Source: Sphagnum magellanicum
Taxonomy: Eukaryota; Streptophyta; Sphagnopsida; Sphagnales; Sphagnaceae
Reading direction: 5' to 3'
Length of the DNA stretch: 64,000 nt
Assembly (NCBI GenBank): GCA_021904315.1
Contig: CM038910.1
Coordinates: forward strand, 6,510,001-6,574,000
Below the pieces are notes generated by a model that was not told the origin of the DNA, searched no databases, and saw only the letters and a list, made by a program, of their open reading frames with translations. Below are positions 1 through 13,072 of this stretch, one piece after another. Each line of letters opens with the position of its first letter. The stretch's first letter is position 1. The translations under genes were made by a program, and so were the position numbers.

Positions 1-1390
1 CCACATTCTTATAAGACTCCAGCTCTAGAGTGATGTATCCTGCCACTGAAGAACTGACAAAGAAACTCACAGTATATACTATCCCAATTATGATTTCTGA
101 ATTATATTGCAAAGGGTGACCCCACCCTACTCCATGATGAACAGACCACCTGACAATTTCTAAGATAATTATCTGCCATCACCATTTAGAGGTCAGCTCC
201 TCTCTGGCATGGCATAAGGCAACACCATCCACTCTCTTTACATCATTGGGTCTTACAACAAGATGTAAGACTTGCATATCTTGCTAAATTAGTTGCACCC
301 ACTCAAGTGCAAAGCTGTAACTATCTACCACCCCATGTTCTTGCATCACAGAGCCACCACAATCCCAAAGGCTGTACCAGTGGGATGATCTTACAAGAAG
401 TAAAGCCTACTGTTCTATCTTGTACAAGTCTCTATGAAACGGGAGCCTCTCAAACTGTATAGTGGACAGCAAGATCATGTAACTCACAACAATCTCGGCA
501 ATGATCTGCTACACATGCGAAGTCCTATTCAGGCAATTGCACATCCCTATCATAGATGTGCAAGTCTCTTCTGATAGGTTATAGTACTCACAAAGACCAA
601 CACAAAACTGAAGATTTCACATCTTTGAAACTTCTTCCACTGCCCTCTAATGTAGCAACTCCTTTCTCCCAGAAAATGGCTAGAAAATACTCCAGCTTAA
701 CAGTCGCAAAAACACATCAGAGGGTTCTGTGTGCTAGGCTTGCCGGTCTCTTAAGCAGGTCTCCATTATGCAGTCACTGCAACAAGAACACAAAAGAGTC
801 AAAAGGATCTCTCATTTTCTGTTCCAAAGCTGATGTAAAACCTAAACCTTATTGTCATGATCTCAAAGATGGTAATAGTACTGAAAATTGCACACAAACT
901 AAGCCTACCCAAACACACCTTATGCACATGCAACCTCAGGTCCCAACTGTACCAGTACAAAACCAGAGGCAACCCTCCTAAACCGCACTATTCCTCTTTT
1001 CAAGACTTCCACTTCTAAAGCACCAAAGGCACTTGTGTCAGGGTGTTGTGTACCAGGCATAGGGCACAATTCATTTGCAAAATCTGTCTATGAAGGTTAA
1101 AACTCCATGTTTCATGATCATTACAAAGAAACAATATTTGTAATACATTCATACACAGCAAAAAAAACTCTGCAAAAGTTCATACTCATACACTGACAAC
1201 CACATACATAGAATTTGCTGACTCCAAAAGAGTTGGCCTTTACTTTCCTCAATTTGGGATGTGACTGAACCATACAAAGCGGAACCATATATTAAAAGGC
1301 TTCTATATGCCTTCAATAGCAGCAGATGATACATGTTATCAACAAGCACTGTCTCTAACTCATATAGCCTTCATGGTTCTCTTCATATGC
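1..1390. other. 3' flank of the PDI-like gene; no gene recognised
   Basis: About 1.4 kb beyond the stop codon of the minus-strand PDI gene. The part nearest the stop (roughly 1100-1390) is probably its 3' UTR. An open frame of about 140 codons at 556-981 on the plus strand matches no family I know, has no visible domain or signal, and may be chance. No RNA gene or clear repeat is seen. Confidence 0.4.
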
Positions 1391-3963
1391 TTACAAAGCA
1401 GCTTCATCAGGATCTGTGCCTGCTTTGGTAACCTCAGCTGCAGCTTCCAATGCATATGCTTTCAAAGCCTCCAAATCACGAGGACCTGTCCATGCCAAGT
1501 GCCAAAACCATTCAAACAACCAGCATAAGCTGACTGATTTCATAGTGTAGTACATGATACAGCCTATGAGCAGACTGCTCCTACACATATTGTCACTGTG
1601 AAAAGGTAGAGCAGACATGGAGCTTGAGTGCAGGCTTGGTTGGAGAAGACAGCTGCACACTGAAAGACCCTGAAAATCAATACTTCACATGCACACAAGC
1701 AGAAGGCAGCATAGCCCAAGCCAGGGGTACTGTACCTGAGTACTTCTTGTATTCCTCTCCATTTAGAAAAAGCTTCAAGGTGGGGTAGGAACGGATGTCA
1801 GCTTTTCCACATGTGGCCTTGTTGGTGGTGCAATCCACAGTGGCAACCTCCACTGCATCCTCACCTTCCAATGCCTTCCCCAACTCCTCCCATGTTGGAG
1901 CCAAACGCTTACTGCACATATGCAAAAAAATCCTTCAGTCCTCAGCTATTGGAACTCTTTGGAGCCCAGGTTGGATCCAGGACAGCAGAAAGAAAGAGAG
2001 AAGTTAGAAGAGAAGAACTCCAGTAACTTTCCTCTCTCCTGTCAACATTGCGAATGAAAGGAGACAATCTTCCAAATTCCCAACAAGTCAAGGTGTATGT
2101 TGATAGTGACCACACGGTGGGAACAGAGGTGGACAAAAGTTACATACCAGTGACCACACCAAGGTGCAAAAAACTTGATAAACCATAAGGTATCCTTCTC
2201 CTTCACCTGAACCATAACACATGCCAACCTGATTTGTCATTGATGAACAACAAAAAATCATGGCATCAGCAGAAAAAGTGCAAAAAGAACAGATCACTCT
2301 GTCCATGTCAACCGCTTTATTCCAGTACTTAAAATGTTGAAAGAGGTGGCAGCTCTCTTATAATGCCCAGAGTGGCAGTTAACCCATGACTTTTCAGCAA
2401 ATATATCTTCCAACGTATTGAGAAACTTCTCCATCCTTATTATTCAAGTCAACCTGATTACAAGGATATAGATATTGCAGAACCAACAACATATCAGCAA
2501 ACTGGAAAAGGAGGAGATCCAACCATGCTAAAATACACAAAACAAAACAGCAATTTGAATAATAATTGCAGAATTAAACCAAACCACATGCCTGAGTTCA
2601 CCAAAATACTAACTAAACGGGGAATAGACTCTGCATAGAAAAAACTGCTATGACAGAAACAATTGTTGATTCATGGAGGAGCATTATCCCATTATATTCT
2701 GCTCAAGTAGCTGTTTTTGGAGCATCTCTAGCAGTGCTTAGTATGCGACCCTGCAAAAATATTTCTCACATTCAAGTTTAGTTGTTTCCCTTACTGCAAC
2801 CCCACCTGTAAAACTAAAACTGGGACTGCAAATAGGTGGGAGACTACTAATAGCAAACCACCTGGACCAATCATTATGATTGGCCAATCAAAAACAAGGA
2901 GCAGCAGTCAGATCATATTTATATCTGGCAGGTGTTAGGCTTCACTGTGCCTTTTACCAGCCTCAGCAAAACTGTGCCAAAATGCTAGGCCAAAACCTGC
3001 ATGTTTTGACTTTTCTTCATCCAATTTAATTTGAGCGGTCACACACAAAGCACCGCTGGAGATGCTCTCAGTCATCAGTTCCACTTATATTTATGGAAAC
3101 TCCCTTACAATTCATGCTGTAGACATGGGAAAATGCATGTCTATGGCATCTAGTGCCAATACTAACACAGACAGCGACAGAAATACATACTTCGCTTCTG
3201 ACTTCCAATACCACAGTGGTTTTTTTACTAACGTGTCCGAGCAGCAGATGCTTCATATCTAGTAACATAACCCGAGCTACGGGGAAATTCCTTGTCTAAC
3301 ACCTGCAGCGAGCTCTGAAGATATGTTCTTCGCTTAAGGTCGTGACCTGAAATCGTCGTAGCTGTGTTGGAACCCTGTTCAAATCGATCGCGAGCAACCG
3401 ATCACAGGCGATAGTGAGATCCTGACTACATCTGCACGCAATCTTTGATCTCGTGTGTTTGACCTACTAAGATCCTACCGGAAGTTTATCCGACACGAAC
3501 CCTATGCCACTCTATCGCACAGCAGGCATCATAGAATTTCCAAAGCCTTCATAAAGCCGGACTCCAATCCCCAAGCTCTACATCGGTGACAGTCATACAA
3601 TATAACCTTAAACGATCGGCATCCAGGAGCCCTTTAGAAAGGAATGTTGCACGAGGAATCATCTGGTCTCTTTAATACAAAATATGAGCGCCGAATTGCC
3701 AAAACAGCTCTGACTGGAGGCGCATCACTAAGCTCTACAAATCATGGTACACACGGACACCGGCGGAGAAAACCGAAAGACAAAAGGGGGAGGGAAAAAA
3801 AAAAAAAAAAAGCAAAGCGCAAAAGAACTGAACTCAGCAGCGGTACCTTATCCAAGAAGGTCGAATCCGTGAGCTCCACAACGTCGGCCTTCACCACTAC
3901 CAAGCAAGCCACCGCCACAAGAACAAGAAGCGGCAAAATCGAAACCCGTCTTATATCTGCCAT
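1391..3963 (-). CDS. PDIL5-1: Small protein disulfide isomerase, PDIL5-1 type (148 aa, 4 exons)
   Basis: Predicted secretory-pathway thiol-disulfide oxidoreductase with one thioredoxin fold. Exons on the minus strand are 3847-3963, 2148-2206, 1736-1911 and 1391-1485, all with GT-AG introns, giving 447 nt with stop. Residues 1-26 form a hydrophobic signal peptide (MADIRR, then a leucine/valine-rich core ending in KA). Exon 2 carries VKEKDTLWFIKFFAPWCGH. The second active-site cysteine is split across the next intron (TG/T), restoring the CGHC redox motif. Exon 3 continues KRLAPTWEELGKA and ends in the cis-proline region SYPTLKLFLNGEEYKKYS. The last exon is acidic and ends DPDEAAL, not a standard KDEL. 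Length and order match plant PDIL5-1 (about 146 aa). The start is the first ATG before the signal peptide. Intron 1 is 1.6 kb. No defect is seen. Confidence 0.9.
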
Positions 3964-4250
3964 TCCGTGATGCTGGAGCGGTAATCTGTGGAAGCAAATC
4001 GGTACAGTAGACCAAGAATTGTACCAGAAAATCAATACCAACGCTGCGCACACGCACCTTAGTTTCCACAAGATCTCTCGTTTCTCTCTGACTCTCGTTT
4101 CTCTCTTGTACGCGCGCTGACCTGTCGAGTCTCGACGAGAAGACTTCCACCACGAAGCGCACTGCCATTAAGCATCTCCTGACGCGTGTAGATGGATGAG
4201 GATCACATCTGGACTCGATGAACTATCCCACCCACACACCAGCGCATCAA
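3964..4250 (-). promoter_or_regulatory. 5' UTR and proximal promoter of the PDI-like gene
   Basis: This lies directly upstream of the PDI start codon and is less AT-rich than the DNA beyond it. Its first 180 bases read as leader. The TATA box and transcription start cannot be fixed from sequence alone. Confidence 0.3.
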
Positions 4251-7200
4251 TAGATGAAAACTTCAACTGAGTCCGCCAATTTCTGGATGAACTGCAGCAA
4301 CGAATTGATTATTGAACCCAGGGATAAAATCGTTTATTTGGATAATTCCACGTGGACAATAATATGATATGGAAGACCACCATCCAAAGCACATGTAAGT
4401 AAATACGTAACTGCTACATTGCTCAACAAAATCCCATATTTTTTATTTTAAGAAATTCGAATTATAATATTTGAGCTCCGTGCTGCTGCACACTACCAGT
4501 GACCATCAACTATTTTATTTTATTTTATTTTATTGGATGGTTTTCAATAATTCATCAATATTTATGTCAATGTCAAATTGAATTTAAATTGATATACATT
4601 TCATGGACATGAAAAAACGCAAGTTAATTTATTTTTTCACATCCATGTTTGGTGATAATGAAAAAGAGTGATGGTAAGAAAGAAGAGTGAGGTAGTTATG
4701 AAATGAAGGTAGTTATTAGAAAAGGTGGGAAATAGTTATTGTAGTACCTTTTCAAGTTCAACACAAATTATATTATTTTCATTTTTGGCCAATTTTTCAA
4801 AAAAAAACAATACTGAATGTCAAAAATTCAATCAAGGTGATCATATTCAAACCCACATCCAGTTCAATGAAATAATGAAGCTTTTCATCAATCTAACTAA
4901 AAAGCACAGTACGAAACTAATGAAAATGTTAACAATATTAATGAATGTAGTCCTTATATGTCAAAATTTTCAAAATCAGAAATTCAAATGTTGAATCAAA
5001 ATTTTCAAATTATATTAATTATTCAACACATTAATGTGAAACCTAAAAACGTACTATGGTATTAAAAAAGTTAATAGAAAAGGAATTAGTTATTAAGAAA
5101 AAAATGAAGTAGTTAGGCTTGACAATGAAAATGAGATAGTTATTTTTGAAAGTATCTTTGGAATAGTCCATGCATGACCATACAAAAGATTTCAAAAAAT
5201 CCCCCATACACTAGTTCTGATTATTCGTCACTGGAATTTAAGTCCCATATTTTGATTTTAAGAAATTCGAATTATAATATGTATGCTTGGTCAATGATTC
5301 ATGTCATTTGTGTTTGCTATCACAAGTTATTTTTATGAGAATTTCATACAATAACAAACAACAATCCATAATATGCATCATGACCAATCTTTTTTTTCCT
5401 TTTTTTCTTTTTTTTTTTGGAATTTTGTATTGCAACCTCGTTGTCCTTAGATTGATTTCATCTTAAATGGCAACACTTTTGTTAAAGGACCATTAAAATA
5501 GTAGCTAGAAGATAGAAAGATGGTGACACTTTGCCAAAAAGAAATTTAAAACCAAAATTTGGTTACCTTTTTATGCAAAAACAAAAAAGAATTTTTGCCC
5601 AAAAAAGAAAATTATTGTTGCCCATTGACAATTTTTTGTTTAAGAAGAATGACTAATCATGATTATTGGGCCTCATAACATTGGCATAAGTATATTAAAG
5701 CTTTTGTGTTGTTACCCATCCCAATATTATTCCAATCAAAATGGGCTTCATTTCAAAGTTCTTGAGAAAAAAATCAATTTTTAATTTTATTATATTTGCC
5801 AACAAAAATTGGTCTTAATTCAATAACTTTTGCTCTTTGATCCCAAAATTGTGAAATAATAAACATGCACATTGCCTTGTCAAGGACTTTCTAGTGGTAC
5901 CTAAAGCCCCACAATTTTGGAGGACCAAAGCATGATCAATCGAATAAATAAATAATTTAACAAAACAAAACAAAACAAGCAACTAATCACATACGAATGT
6001 CTCTTCTCTAACATGTATGAATGTTGTCCAAAGAAAAGGTGATTACTCAACTTATGTGCTAATATTGTGTAACGTAATTTAGAATTTGAATGCAAAATAT
6101 ATTAGCATGTGGTGAATCCAATATACTTTGACAACTATGGACTTACATCGTTAAATGGTTACATTTGTTCATATGTGAACAATATGGGGTAAATTTTGTT
6201 ATACAAAAACAAAAGTTTCATTGAATAATGATTCATAAAAAGTTTAATGCATTTGCTTGTGTTGAGTTTTGATCAAACAATGTCAATTATTTTTATTAAA
6301 CAATAAATAGGCATTAGGTCCAAATTTAGGTTTTGAAAATGAATTTTGAATGTTGTAGGTTTATATATGGCTATTACACGAATACTTTTTCAGAACATGT
6401 GACTTTCAAAATGTATGTGGTGTAAAAATTTGTACATCCCATCATTCCATATGTCAATATTTAGGTCAAGTTCGAAAAAATTTCCATTTGTAAGGTTTGA
6501 AAAATAAGACCTCTGAAAGCAAACTCTAATCCACTATGTTCCTTACAAATTTCATGGAGAACTGGAGGAATTTTTTCATCTATGCCCCATCAAGTCGCAC
6601 AAGAAGTGACTTCAACCAAAATGGCACAAATGGTTGAATGCTAGAGATAAGTGCGCACAGAAGTAAGGACATTAAACTTCAATGTGACAAAGGTTGGATT
6701 AAAAACAACGCTGGTCTCTTGCATCTCAAATGCAATTTTGTGTTGTCAAATTATCCAAGTAATTGGACAATTATCCTTCAATTTCCAAGAAAGTCATAAT
6801 GAGATCCTAAATTGCCCCAATCAACCAAATCCTCAAATGTGGATTCATTGAACTCATCAAATGCATAGCCTCCATCAAACTAAATATTCAACTTCGAAAT
6901 TGGTGATAATGACGAGATTACCATAGGAGGTGTGATTAGCAAAAAGGGAGGTCCTAAAGATGGACCTCAAGAAGATAAACGATGAATCAATGATGGTGTC
7001 CTCCTTCTATATTCAAATCTAGTACCATCCTCATTTTCCATTAATTCAATAGCCTTTCTCCAACTTCCACCAAGGCTAGAAAAAGAAACTAACTCTCTTC
7101 CATCGACTGAATTTTTTAAAATGTTGTTGTAGAACAAATCAAATTCATACCCAACATCAACAACAAGAGTTGGCACATTTCATGAAAAATCGAAATCAAA

Positions 7201-7669
7201 AGTGTCCTAAAAAAATAATCTTCACTTTTCCCTTACATGGTCGTCATGCACCACACAAGAGAACTTTCACATATTCATCACTTGAACTTAAATTCACTGC
7301 TCCTTCTCCTTTTGTATGATGACATCTAAACCTAAACATTAAAAAAAAAATCATTTTAAGATTAATAAACTCCATAATACCACCATGACCATCAACTACA
7401 TATAGAAAGTAGAAAGGATCAAAAGGTGCCCAAACATTTCCAAGAAGACATATGTATCTCATGATACATATTCTAACAAAAAAATTTTGAAATAAACTTC
7501 ATGGCTGCCAAATTGATATTCGTGTTTACAAAGTTTATGGGGCACCACAAAGTCACCAAAAAGTGAAATCAAATTATAATATAGAACCAATGATTAATGT
7601 GTTGGTAAACATTTTAAAATAGAGAAATTGCAAACAACATATGTGTAGAAAAAACCAAAAATAACGGAA
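4251..7669. other. AT-rich intergenic DNA
   Basis: Highly AT-rich sequence with poly-A and poly-T runs and no open frame resembling a known protein. Apart from a 38-bp direct repeat listed separately, I see nothing definable. Confidence 0.5.
4432..5282. repeat. Direct repeat pair (about 38 bp) flanking 0.8 kb
   Basis: A segment starting TCCCATATTTT and ending TTCGAATTATAATAT occurs near 4432-4471 and again near 5244-5281 in the same orientation, with very few differences. The 0.8 kb between is AT-rich and codes for nothing visible. The pair could border an old insertion or come from a local duplication. No inverted termini were seen. Confidence 0.45.
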
Positions 7670-8125
7670 GTACTAAATATAAAGGAATTTATCGACCTAA
7701 TGGGCACTAGTGTAGATGTAATTTTAACAAAAAACAATGAACCAACCTAATGGCCAAGTTGTTGAGATATCACCAAATATTGAAATGTTTATCAACATGG
7801 TCACCATTAAGTGTAAATGTACTTCTAACAAAAAGGAATGAACCACATGATGGCCATCAAGTTGAGATATCACTAAATATAGAAGCATTTATTGACCTAG
7901 TGGCCACCAAGTGCAAATGTATTTCTAACAAAAAGGAACAAATCACCCTGTGCCACCAGGTGGAAATACCACCAAATATAAAAGAATTATTGACTTGGTG
8001 GCCACCAAATGAAAATGTAATTTTAACAAAAAGAAATGAACAACCTAATGGCCACAAGGTGCAAATATCACAAAATATAAAAGATTGTATTGGCATGGCA
8101 GCTACCAAGTTGAAATATGAAAACT
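7670..8125. repeat. Tandem repeat, about 100-bp unit, 4-5 copies
   Basis: The motif AACAAAAAG(G)AATGAAC recurs at about 7726, 7827, 7927 and 8025 (spacing 101, 100 and 98 bp). Around it are repeated blocks reading GTGGCCACCAAGTG and ATATCACCAAATAT. Copies are diverged. The plus strand is open for 127 codons across the array and the minus strand for 83, but the peptide is just the translated repeat. I treat it as a minisatellite. Confidence 0.75.
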
Positions 8126-9839
8126 CACTTTAAAATAACATGTCATAATTATCTAAACCATAGTTAACAAATAAACAAATGCACTCCAATAGCACATTTA
8201 AATATTAACCTTCAAACTCATTTAAACATTGTTGGCATAGGTTTATTTTTTGTTTTCAAAATTTTAAGTTAAGTTTTATTGATATGATGAAAATATATAT
8301 AATAGAATTATCCCTTTCCCAAAAAATGCATGAATTATTGAAACCATATCTAATTATTTATTTATTGTTAAAATGAAATAAATTATGTTAAACATTTAAG
8401 TTCCTTTGTTAGTTAGTGTGCTATAATTTTGTTTTAAGAATGCATATTTCTATTTTTAAAATGTCCAAATTTTCATAAATGTTTTTTTGTGATAAACCAA
8501 TTAAATGACTAAATGCACAAAAATAAATGAAAAATGTGAATTTTGCAATGCAACCCATAATTAATTAATAAAACTAACATCATTAGGAATAGTTCCACCC
8601 ATACCTTTTATTTAGGCTTATAAGAATGTTTCACACATTTAACATAGTTCATTTATTATTTTGGCAACTCAACCCATGAACATAAAGCTTGGGATAGTAA
8701 ATGGAGGAAGGTTATTTATATAAAATCACATATATCAATCATTCTATTTGATCAATTAATGTTAATATATTATATTGCATTGCAATTTTTGCAAGATCCA
8801 ACAACCATTAAGTCCTTTATAAAGATAATGGCCCAAAATCAAAATGTTGACATAAACTTGAGTATACTTCATCCAAAAAAAATTGTGCACAATGTCAATG
8901 AAGCTATTCAAAGATCAATTGTAATGTAAATTTTAAATATGTAACCATTTTCATGAAAGCAGGTATTTATTAATTTGAAAAAAAAATTTAAATTAGCACC
9001 CATTTTCCCTTGAAGTACCCATCAAGATTTCAATGTTTTCACATCAATTTTGTATTGTATTCTCACCATGTTCCTTTTATGCATTCTCAACAAGTTCCCA
9101 AGTTCATAGTGTGATTATAACCTTTATTTGAAAAAATGTCCAAAGTTTCAATTTCTTTTTGTGATGGTCCAATTAATGTGGCTCATCACGAAAATTAAAT
9201 TTTTTTTTTTTTTTAATGCACCCCACAACTCATCAATTAAACCATTTATGTAAGCATGCGTCTATTAATTTGGGTAAAATTGTGAGATTAACACCCCAAT
9301 GTTTTTCCTTGAAAAAAAGAAAAGGGTTTTGTATTTCTTTAAAGTCTAAAATTTCACAATTTGTTCCTATTCCCATGAAGTTTTCAACACATTCATATCA
9401 AGATCATCATATGTTCCTATTTTAGGAAGGGAAAAAATAAGCATTTATGGGAGGACCTCTATTTTAGGAAGGGACAAAGTAAGCAATAAAAAGAGTATGT
9501 ATTTTGATGCAATGACAAGTATAATAAACCTTCAAAAAAGAGGGCACTTGTATATTTGGACAGGAACCAACTTAATTTGCATAGCAAATCAAAGGTCGAG
9601 AAGATAAAAACGCGTGCCATAAATGACCTACAAAGAAAAAGAATCCTAAAACAAAATGCGAGGTTTCTCCCAATTATTCCAACAAAATAAAAAGAAAAGA
9701 AAACATTTAATCTTCTCTGCTTGTCAGCATCACCCTGTCCTTGGTGTTTTTGTTTTGCTTTTTTGTTGGGATTTTTGCAACGGAAGATCCTGAATTTGAA
9801 ACTTTCTACACCAAAAATATTCTTCTAAACTAAGGTATT
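8126..9839. other. AT-rich intergenic DNA
   Basis: AT-rich sequence with poly-T tracts. No gene or RNA is recognised. Base composition becomes more mixed after about 9540, as the organellar insertion is approached. Confidence 0.5.
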
Positions 9840-9904
9840 CATGCCTGGATGGCAGCCCAAGATGAGCCTCATGAAAATCTTGTATTCCCTGAGGAGGTTC
9901 TACG
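9840..9904 (+). pseudogene. psbD: psbD 3'-end fragment (photosystem II D2 protein)
   Basis: Codons from about 9840 read HAWMAAQDEPHENLVFPEEVL, the conserved D2 C-terminus. Only some 21 of about 353 codons are present. The sequence switches straight into rpoA at about 9904, losing the final residues. It cannot encode a product. Confidence 0.85.
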
Positions 9905-10036
9905 ATATCTGATTTATTAAGTTACAGTCAGGATGATTTGATGAAAATAAAAAATTTCGGAAAGAAATCTATTGAACAAGTATTGGAATCTACAAAAACG
10001 TTTTTTTGATAAAATTACCCAAGGTTCAAATATCTC
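9905..10036 (+). pseudogene. rpoA: rpoA 3'-end fragment (plastid RNA polymerase alpha subunit)
   Basis: Reads ISDLLSYSQDDLMKIK then NFGKKSIEQVLES, typical of the C-terminal domain of plastid alpha subunits. A 2-nt loss just after this shifts the frame. In the shifted frame the expected ending continues with FFDKITQGSNIS. At about 10036 it runs into 4.5S rRNA on the other strand. Presence of plastid rpoA in the donor is informative, because many mosses have moved this gene to the nucleus. Confidence 0.8.
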
Positions 10037-10126
10037 GGTCTGTTAGGATGCCTCAACTGCATACATTACTGCACTTCCACTTGGCACCTATCGTGATGAT
10101 AAACGGCTCGTCTTGCCCTGACCTTA
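10024..10126 (-). rRNA. rrn4.5: Plastid 4.5S rRNA copy (nuclear insertion)
   Basis: On the minus strand the stretch contains GACGAGCCGTTTATCATCAC, CAAGTGGAAGTGCAGT and GCATCCTAACAGACCG, the known order of plastid 4.5S rRNA, in about 103 nt as expected. A few substitutions are present and the 3' end blends into the rpoA fragment. It is out of context: no 23S end precedes it and no 5S follows. Confidence 0.8.
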
Positions 10127-10159
10127 TCTTGGATTCTCAATACTTTTGTTGCTCCATCC

Positions 10160-10398
10160 CTTGTAAGGACGAAGAATATGTCGTTATCTCGGCCAGGAAA
10201 ATCAATTTGTTAATATAGACATTTGTGACCTCCCCCTCTATGTCGGCTAGTAATAACCCCTCTATTATTACGACCCCTTTTATTATGTTGTCCATAGGTT
10301 AATTTCTTCTGAGGATTGGATCTCACTATTTCTTCAAATCCCGATACAGAACGATTGCGTGTACCTGGGGTATAGGTTTTATACAGACGGATGGTCAT
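10160..10398 (-). pseudogene. rpl2: rpl2 5' fragment (plastid ribosomal protein L2)
   Basis: From an ATG at 10398 the minus strand reads [20 protein letters not shown] and continues through [18 protein letters not shown] to CLY. An in-frame TAA follows, then QIDF, where intact L2 continues LYR(K/Q)IDF. Similarity fades near 10160. About 70 of some 277 residues remain. The GTRNRSV/FEEIV version resembles free-sporing plants rather than seed plants, as far as I recall. Confidence 0.85.
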
Positions 10399-10479
10399 AA
10401 TAAAATAAGATGTTGTACTAGGATGAGAAAAAATTTATGTGTTCGAAGTGTATTACCCAACCATGCTCCACTTCTTACC

Positions 10480-10595
10480 ACTCCCTTTCCGAAGTAAATT
10501 AGTAGGCTAAGCACTACACCTAAATTAATTAAATTTGTTTCCAATAAATTTGTGTTTAAGACAAAATTTCCAGCAAGAGGCTAATACCAAGTTTT
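10480..10595 (-). pseudogene. atpF: atpF exon 1 fragment (ATP synthase CF0 subunit b)
   Basis: The minus strand encodes [20 protein letters not shown] followed by [14 protein letters not shown], the N-terminal membrane segment of plastid ATP synthase subunit b. It ends in a GT at the expected 5' edge of the atpF group II intron. A 1-nt deletion and a TGG-to-TAG change in the LGHWP motif break the frame. Confidence 0.75.
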
Positions 10596-10599
10596 TGTG

Positions 10600-11430
10600 T
10601 TGTTGATTCCTACACGTGGTGCTCTTCCCACTTTGTATGCTTATAGAAAGGACTACAATAAAGAAAGAGTTTCTTATAGCTTAAACCTCTTGCTTAATAC
10701 CTTAATTCATAAAAGAGAAAAGTATCCAAGGTTACATCAATCGAGGGTACACGTTCAATGAAATGGTAAGCTTCTTCGATTCATTTATTAATGAATTGAG
10801 TAAGTTTTTAATGAATTGAGTAAGTTTCTCGTTCCATTAAACTATTCTCGAAAAAAAGTACCTTTTTATTAACTCTCCACTTGTAAAGTTGCAACCTTCG
10901 CGGTTTTATTGAGTCATACTACTAGACTTTTATTAAATACTAGAAGAAAGATTCATTCAAATGGAATAGTAACTCTATCTAAATGGATTTTATGGTATTT
11001 GGTAAGAAGAGTGTTTGACTAGATATACGTTCAATGGTCTGTATATCGATTATTATTTAAGTTAAGCACATTGAACTTTTGTATGATAAAGAAATAGTAT
11101 TTATGGAACGACTTACTAAATTGATAAACAAATTTTTAAAAGGCATACCTTGTAACCTTGTAAAAAGGCATACCAAGAATTTTTTTATATGTATCTTCCG
11201 AAAAGAAATATATTTACTTTTTTATGTCTTTCCAACGAAGTCTAAATGACTTCTATTGGTACTTATGATTCGATTCAATTAGTCACTCCTATTCAATTTA
11301 ATCAATTAGTTTATTCGGGGAAGAAATGATTTATTCAATATAAGAGGGAGAAAGAAAATATAAGAGGTAAAAAGAAATGAAATTTTTTTCAGATGATATG
11401 CTTTACCACAAATTGATTTAATCCAATGTA
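10600..11430. other. Unidentified, probably organellar, noncoding DNA
   Basis: Lies between recognised plastid fragments. It holds a 20-bp tandem duplication near 10790-10830 (AATGAATTGAGTAAGTTT twice) and a short duplication of AAAAGGCATACC near 11140-11180. A 27-codon open frame begins near 11250 but matches nothing I recognise. Origin is inferred from position. Confidence 0.35.
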
Positions 11431-11431
11431 T

Positions 11432-11461
11432 TGGGATTGACGAGGCTCGAACCCGACACCC
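11432..11461 (-). tRNA. trnD-GUC: trnD-GUC 3'-half fragment
   Basis: The minus strand reads TCGGGTTCGAGCCTCGTCAA then TCCCA, the T arm and 3' acceptor strand of organellar tRNA-Asp. The anticodon half is missing, so this is a remnant. Confidence 0.55.
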
Positions 11462-12212
<751 letters not shown>

Positions 12213-13072
12213 TATCCCTATAGATTTTTCCCCATTACCACCAAAGAGGTAGTGACTCACCCATATATAATCTTACCCCATCTTACGTGTTCACCTTTTG
12301 ATTCGGGGATAGCCACATGGACTAAATGTCCCGTCCAAGCTAGGGAACTGACTCCAAAAAGTGAGTTTTAGGGAATTTATGATGTAAATATCGCCAACTT
12401 CTATGCCAGATCCAATGATCTAGCAAACTAAAGATACGAAGAAAGCTTGAATTTACCTACTTTCTTCCCATAGCTCATTTCCAAGGCCAAGGGAAGAAAG
12501 AAATATATATGCTGTACTCTGTGGCCGGGGTTAGCCGCGACATGAAAGCAGATTTGAAAAATATGTTTCTCTCTTTATCTGAATTGACTATCATTGGATA
12601 ATCAATAACCAACTTCTTCCCCATTGAACTAATGGAAAATCTCATCTATTTGCTATTGCGAGACGCTCCGCTCTTGTTCTTTTTGCGATAGCTCATTTGT
12701 GCCAAACAAATGAGACGTTGTAGAAGTTTGTAACGAGACGGGCACGACTTATCTAATAGATATACTGCTAGAGACACCCAACAGAACGAACTTCCAATGG
12801 AGAACATAGCCTGTTGTGAAAGGGAGTCACAGGGAATAGCCAACCCATGGGTGATACCCAACCGTGTCTTCGAGATGCAGTTAAACGGAGATTTTTTTTT
12901 TTTTTTTTTTAAATTTTTATTTGTGAACGTGAGGTGTATGTGGGATATTAGCCCAAGCGCGTTTGGCAAGACTCCGATGGAATATCACAACGTCTTCTTT
13001 GTACGACGAAGCTTAGTAACAATCGTACCAAGACAACAAAGAAACCAGGATCCCTAAAAAAAAAGTATTTCA
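12213..13072. other. Unidentified segment within the organellar insertion
   Basis: Starts as psbA 3' flank, then becomes sequence of mixed composition that I cannot assign. It contains a poly-T run of about 22 at 12892-12911. The GC-richer part at 12640-13050 has a mitochondrial or plastid feel but no recognisable gene. Confidence 0.35.

Noticed and set aside
556-981. 141-codon plus-strand frame
   Set aside because: No family signature, no signal or domain, and it lies in the expected 3' flank of the PDI gene.
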